DNA of 36,309 nucleotides from an uncultured Methylococcaceae bacterium. GTDB lineage: Bacteria > Pseudomonadota > Gammaproteobacteria > Methylococcales > Methylomonadaceae. A program made the translations under genes and the position numbers. The stretch is taken from the NCBI GenBank assembly GCA_903944165.1, contig CAJAQT010000036.1, positions 1 through 36,309 of the forward strand, written 5' to 3'. The notes under the pieces are model-generated. The model ran no database searches. It was not told the DNA's origin and saw only the letters and a list, made by a program, of their open reading frames with translations. Positions 34,054 through 36,309 of this stretch are shown in pieces; the stretch's first letter is position 1, and the number at the start of each line of letters is the position of its first letter.

Positions 34054-36084
34054 TTACTGCACAGGTACAGGCTCAACGATGGTCACACATACCTCACTAG
34101 CACTTGCGTCTAATTGTCCACACTCAACGGTTTGGGGATAGTTAATAGGGAAATCCAACGCTCCTGTTTGCTTGAAATTGCTAAATGCGTTTGCTTGCAC
34201 CCGGGTTTCTGAAAGCGTGTAAAGCTGATCACCAATGCTCAATAAACGTTGAATGTAATGATCCCAGCGATAACTTTCTGTCGCCTGTTGATGAGTAATG
34301 GCCGCTTGTAACTGAAAACCATCTTCAAGCGTCACGCTGTAAACATGCGCACCCTGAAAAACTTCACTTGGCCATTCTTGCTCAGCAGCTTTTGCTGTTA
34401 CGCTAATTGGAAATCCTAAGAGATTACGTTTTTTATCAAAAAATAAAGCCTTATGATCCCAAGAAAGAGGTGAATAACTCCAGCTATCGCCAATCGTTAA
34501 TTTATGCATTTCTTTTGGATTCGCAACATCGCTCACATCAAACAAGGCCAACTTTACGCCTTTAGTCAGCACGCCCCCTTCTGGTGTTGCCTCGGTATCT
34601 TGCCCAAAACCTAATAAATGCGTGTCATCATAAGGATGCAGATAATTACTGAAGCCAGGAATTTTTAGCTCGCCTAAAATTTGCGGTGCTTCGGGCACAG
34701 CAAGATCAATCACAAACAATGGATCAGTTTGTTTAAACGTCACTAAATAACTTCTATCCCCTATAAATCGCGCCGAATAAATACGCTCACCCTCAGCGAT
34801 ATGCTCTAGGCGACCCGCAATATTCATCGAACTATCAAGGGTGTAAAGATTATTCCACGTCTGTAATGAACCAGACTCAGTAGTTGACGTCCATTGATTT
34901 ACCGTGGTGGCAATACGGAAATAATCATTGTGTTCATCCATTGAAAATGAATTTAATGGCGTTCCAGGAACTTCACCAGCACTACTAAAAGTGACCGCAC
35001 CTTCAGCAAGAGCAAATTTATATACATGTGTAACCGGTGCAGAAACGCGTGTGGTTTCGTTTGTCGTGCTGGCGTTATAGTCGGCAGCAGACACATATAA
35101 GTTTTTAGTAGAAGCATAGGTAATATCGCCTCCCCCTAAATAAGCAACAGTGCTAGCTGGCTGATCTAAAGCATCAAGTTGAAGCCCCGCAATCACAACA
35201 TAATCAGGTTCAACAAAATTTTTAAAATAATACAATTGGTCTATTGGCAGCGTGTGCTCTTGCCCATTATTGACCAAACTATCACTTATTTTAGGCAAGG
35301 TATTGTCTCTAGTTAAGCTGGGTTGTTGAGCACCGTCATTAAAATAATTGAAATAATTGAAATAATAATTTGGGTATTTACGTCCAATTACATATAAATT
35401 GGCGCCAATTTTACGCGACGACAAATAACTGCCTGTAAAGGTAACCTCTCGCTGTAAAACAGGTTGGCGGTGGTCAGTAAGATCATAGACACGTGCGACG
35501 GTACGACTCTCCCCCCATGGTGCCCACACCGCCATTTTTAACTTGCCTTTGTTACGCAACATTGGCACTCCGCCACGACGATTACCGTCATAACGCCAGC
35601 TTGAACCTATTACAATTAATTGCTTGCCGTTTAAATACAGCTCAGTAGGACTAAATTCATTATTAAAAGACAGCAGTGCTACCGAAGCCATTTTATCGAC
35701 AGGATACGCTCGACTAATACGCACCTGACCATTTTGAATTTGATAAATATAACGACCATCTGTTTTAACAATATCCCCCTCATCTACGCCCTGCACCTGC
35801 ACATTAGTTTCTGAATACTCACCGCTATCCGTATTAACGGCATCGGGGACAGCGCCAACCAACGTAGTGCCATTAGCTAAGGTTTCAAGTTTTAGATAAG
35901 GGTAATTAGCATGCCACGATGTTGCGTTAAGAAGTCGCTTAAGATGCTTAAATGAACTTATTCGTTTAGGTGTTAACGATGACGTTGCTTGTGCCGCAGC
36001 ATCAAAGTTAACAGCAAAGAAGATAAGCAGGATGCTAACCCCTATTATTTTTTTTTGCCTGAGTTGGTGGATGTTGATATGCAT
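34054..36084 (-). CDS. Exported beta-propeller protein (COG4880-like)
   Basis: This is a 676-residue exported protein of unknown function. A signal peptide covers residues 1-32 (RQKKIIGVSILLIFFAVNFDAAAQA). The diagnostic block of this family is present near residue 90: YSETNVQVQGVDEGDIVKTDG, then YIYQIQNGQVRISRAYP. After it come repeated blade-like strands (SPTELYLNGKQLIVIGSS, ARVYDLTDHRQPVLQRE, RIYSARFIGDRSYLVTF, TKGVKLALFDVSDVANP). Members are described as secreted proteins with a propeller distantly related to WD40. GAGG lies 7 bases before the ATG. The stop is about 300 bases from the RTX gene on the same strand; the two surface or secreted proteins may be co-expressed but need not be. 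The 225 bases upstream (36085-36309) show no other gene. Confidence 0.88.
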   Translation of the reverse strand: MHINIHQLRQKKIIGVSILLIFFAVNFDAAAQATSSLTPKRISSFKHLKRLLNATSWHANYPYLKLETLANGTTLVGAVPDAVNTDSGEYSETNVQVQGVDEGDIVKTDGRYIYQIQNGQVRISRAYPVDKMASVALLSFNNEFSPTELYLNGKQLIVIGSSWRYDGNRRGGVPMLRNKGKLKMAVWAPWGESRTVARVYDLTDHRQPVLQREVTFTGSYLSSRKIGANLYVIGRKYPNYYFNYFNYFNDGAQQPSLTRDNTLPKISDSLVNNGQEHTLPIDQLYYFKNFVEPDYVVIAGLQLDALDQPASTVAYLGGGDITYASTKNLYVSAADYNASTTNETTRVSAPVTHVYKFALAEGAVTFSSAGEVPGTPLNSFSMDEHNDYFRIATTVNQWTSTTESGSLQTWNNLYTLDSSMNIAGRLEHIAEGERIYSARFIGDRSYLVTFKQTDPLFVIDLAVPEAPQILGELKIPGFSNYLHPYDDTHLLGFGQDTEATPEGGVLTKGVKLALFDVSDVANPKEMHKLTIGDSWSYSPLSWDHKALFFDKKRNLLGFPISVTAKAAEQEWPSEVFQGAHVYSVTLEDGFQLQAAITHQQATESYRWDHYIQRLLSIGDQLYTLSETRVQANAFSNFKQTGALDFPINYPQTVECGQLDASASEVCVTIVEPVPVQ

Positions 36085-36309
36085 GATGAACCTCGTAGGG
36101 TTGTGTTGATAAAGTATGTGACGCGGTTAATGTTGGGTTACCAACGTAACACTGCGCAAGCATATAAAAAATACGCCAAGGAATGCGCTAAACGCATGAC
36201 AAATAATACGCTTCGCTATCGTTTAATACATTATATAAATAAGGAATTACATCAATATTATAGACAGCAACAAATGATAGCTGTAATGCATACCACCAGC
36301 TAACTGCCC

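Noticed and set aside
35989-36303. Plus-strand open frame of 104 codons at the right edge
   Set aside because: It overlaps the signal-peptide end of the beta-propeller gene on the other strand, and its translation has no motif or plausible ribosome site.

Overview
The window comes from the chromosome of an AT-rich gammaproteobacterium. It is most likely a type I (Methylococcales-like) methanotroph or another ribulose monophosphate (RuMP) methylotroph. The main reason is a compact RuMP cluster: hexulose-6-phosphate synthase (24068-24715, -), 6-phospho-3-hexuloisomerase (23531-24064, -), transketolase (21415-23412, -), transaldolase (18734-19720, -) and class II fructose-bisphosphate aldolase (17605-18684, -). 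No methane monooxygenase or methanol dehydrogenase genes are present, so the methanotroph assignment is inference.

Layout. 1-6541 is a glycogen/alpha-glucan region. The 5' part of a glgX-like debranching enzyme runs leftward off the window. Divergent from it is a four-gene operon: a DUF4912 protein, a GH57 branching-type enzyme, a fusion of two CBM21-like modules to an endonuclease/exonuclease/phosphatase (EEP) domain, and a two-HKD phospholipase-D-like protein. 6788-12587 (-) is a TolC / membrane-fusion / RND-permease efflux operon. 12702-14225 (-) encodes a small DUF2892 membrane protein and a sulfide:quinone-oxidoreductase-like flavoprotein. 14226-15070 has no credible gene but contains inverted repeats. 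15071-16393 (-) is ugd, and 16630-17508 (+) is an N-carbamoylputrescine amidase; a shared bidirectional terminator separates the latter from fba.

The RuMP cluster holds the most unusual feature. Between tkt and tal lie two membrane-anchored proteins that I do not recognise as a named family. They carry 4 and 11 copies of a short motif, consensus [TS]-G-V-x-[KR]-Y-[LIVM]-x-[KR]-[QK], on the predicted cytoplasmic side. The first also has a duplicated FPAANFEP motif in its predicted periplasmic part. This pair is bracketed by strong intrinsic terminators with almost no room for promoters. My hypothesis is a membrane-tethered scaffold or linker for RuMP enzymes, by analogy with repeat linkers such as EPYC1 or CsoS2.

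Rightward, 25054-25893 (+) is a NagD-like HAD phosphatase divergent from hps. 26122-30969 (+) encodes three antiporter-like subunits (one NuoL-like, two NuoM-like) with no other complex I gene in the window and several key charged residues changed. A bidirectional terminator follows. On the minus strand 31083-33746 is a large RTX/haemolysin-type calcium-binding protein built of four tandem modules of about 171-184 residues, and 34054-36084 is an exported COG4880-type beta-propeller protein.

How the parts could work together: formaldehyde is fixed by Hps/Phi, and Tkt, Tal and Fba rearrange sugar phosphates. Surplus carbon can go to glycogen (1-6541) and to UDP-glucuronate for surface polysaccharide (ugd). 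The antiporter-like and SQR genes bear on membrane energetics.
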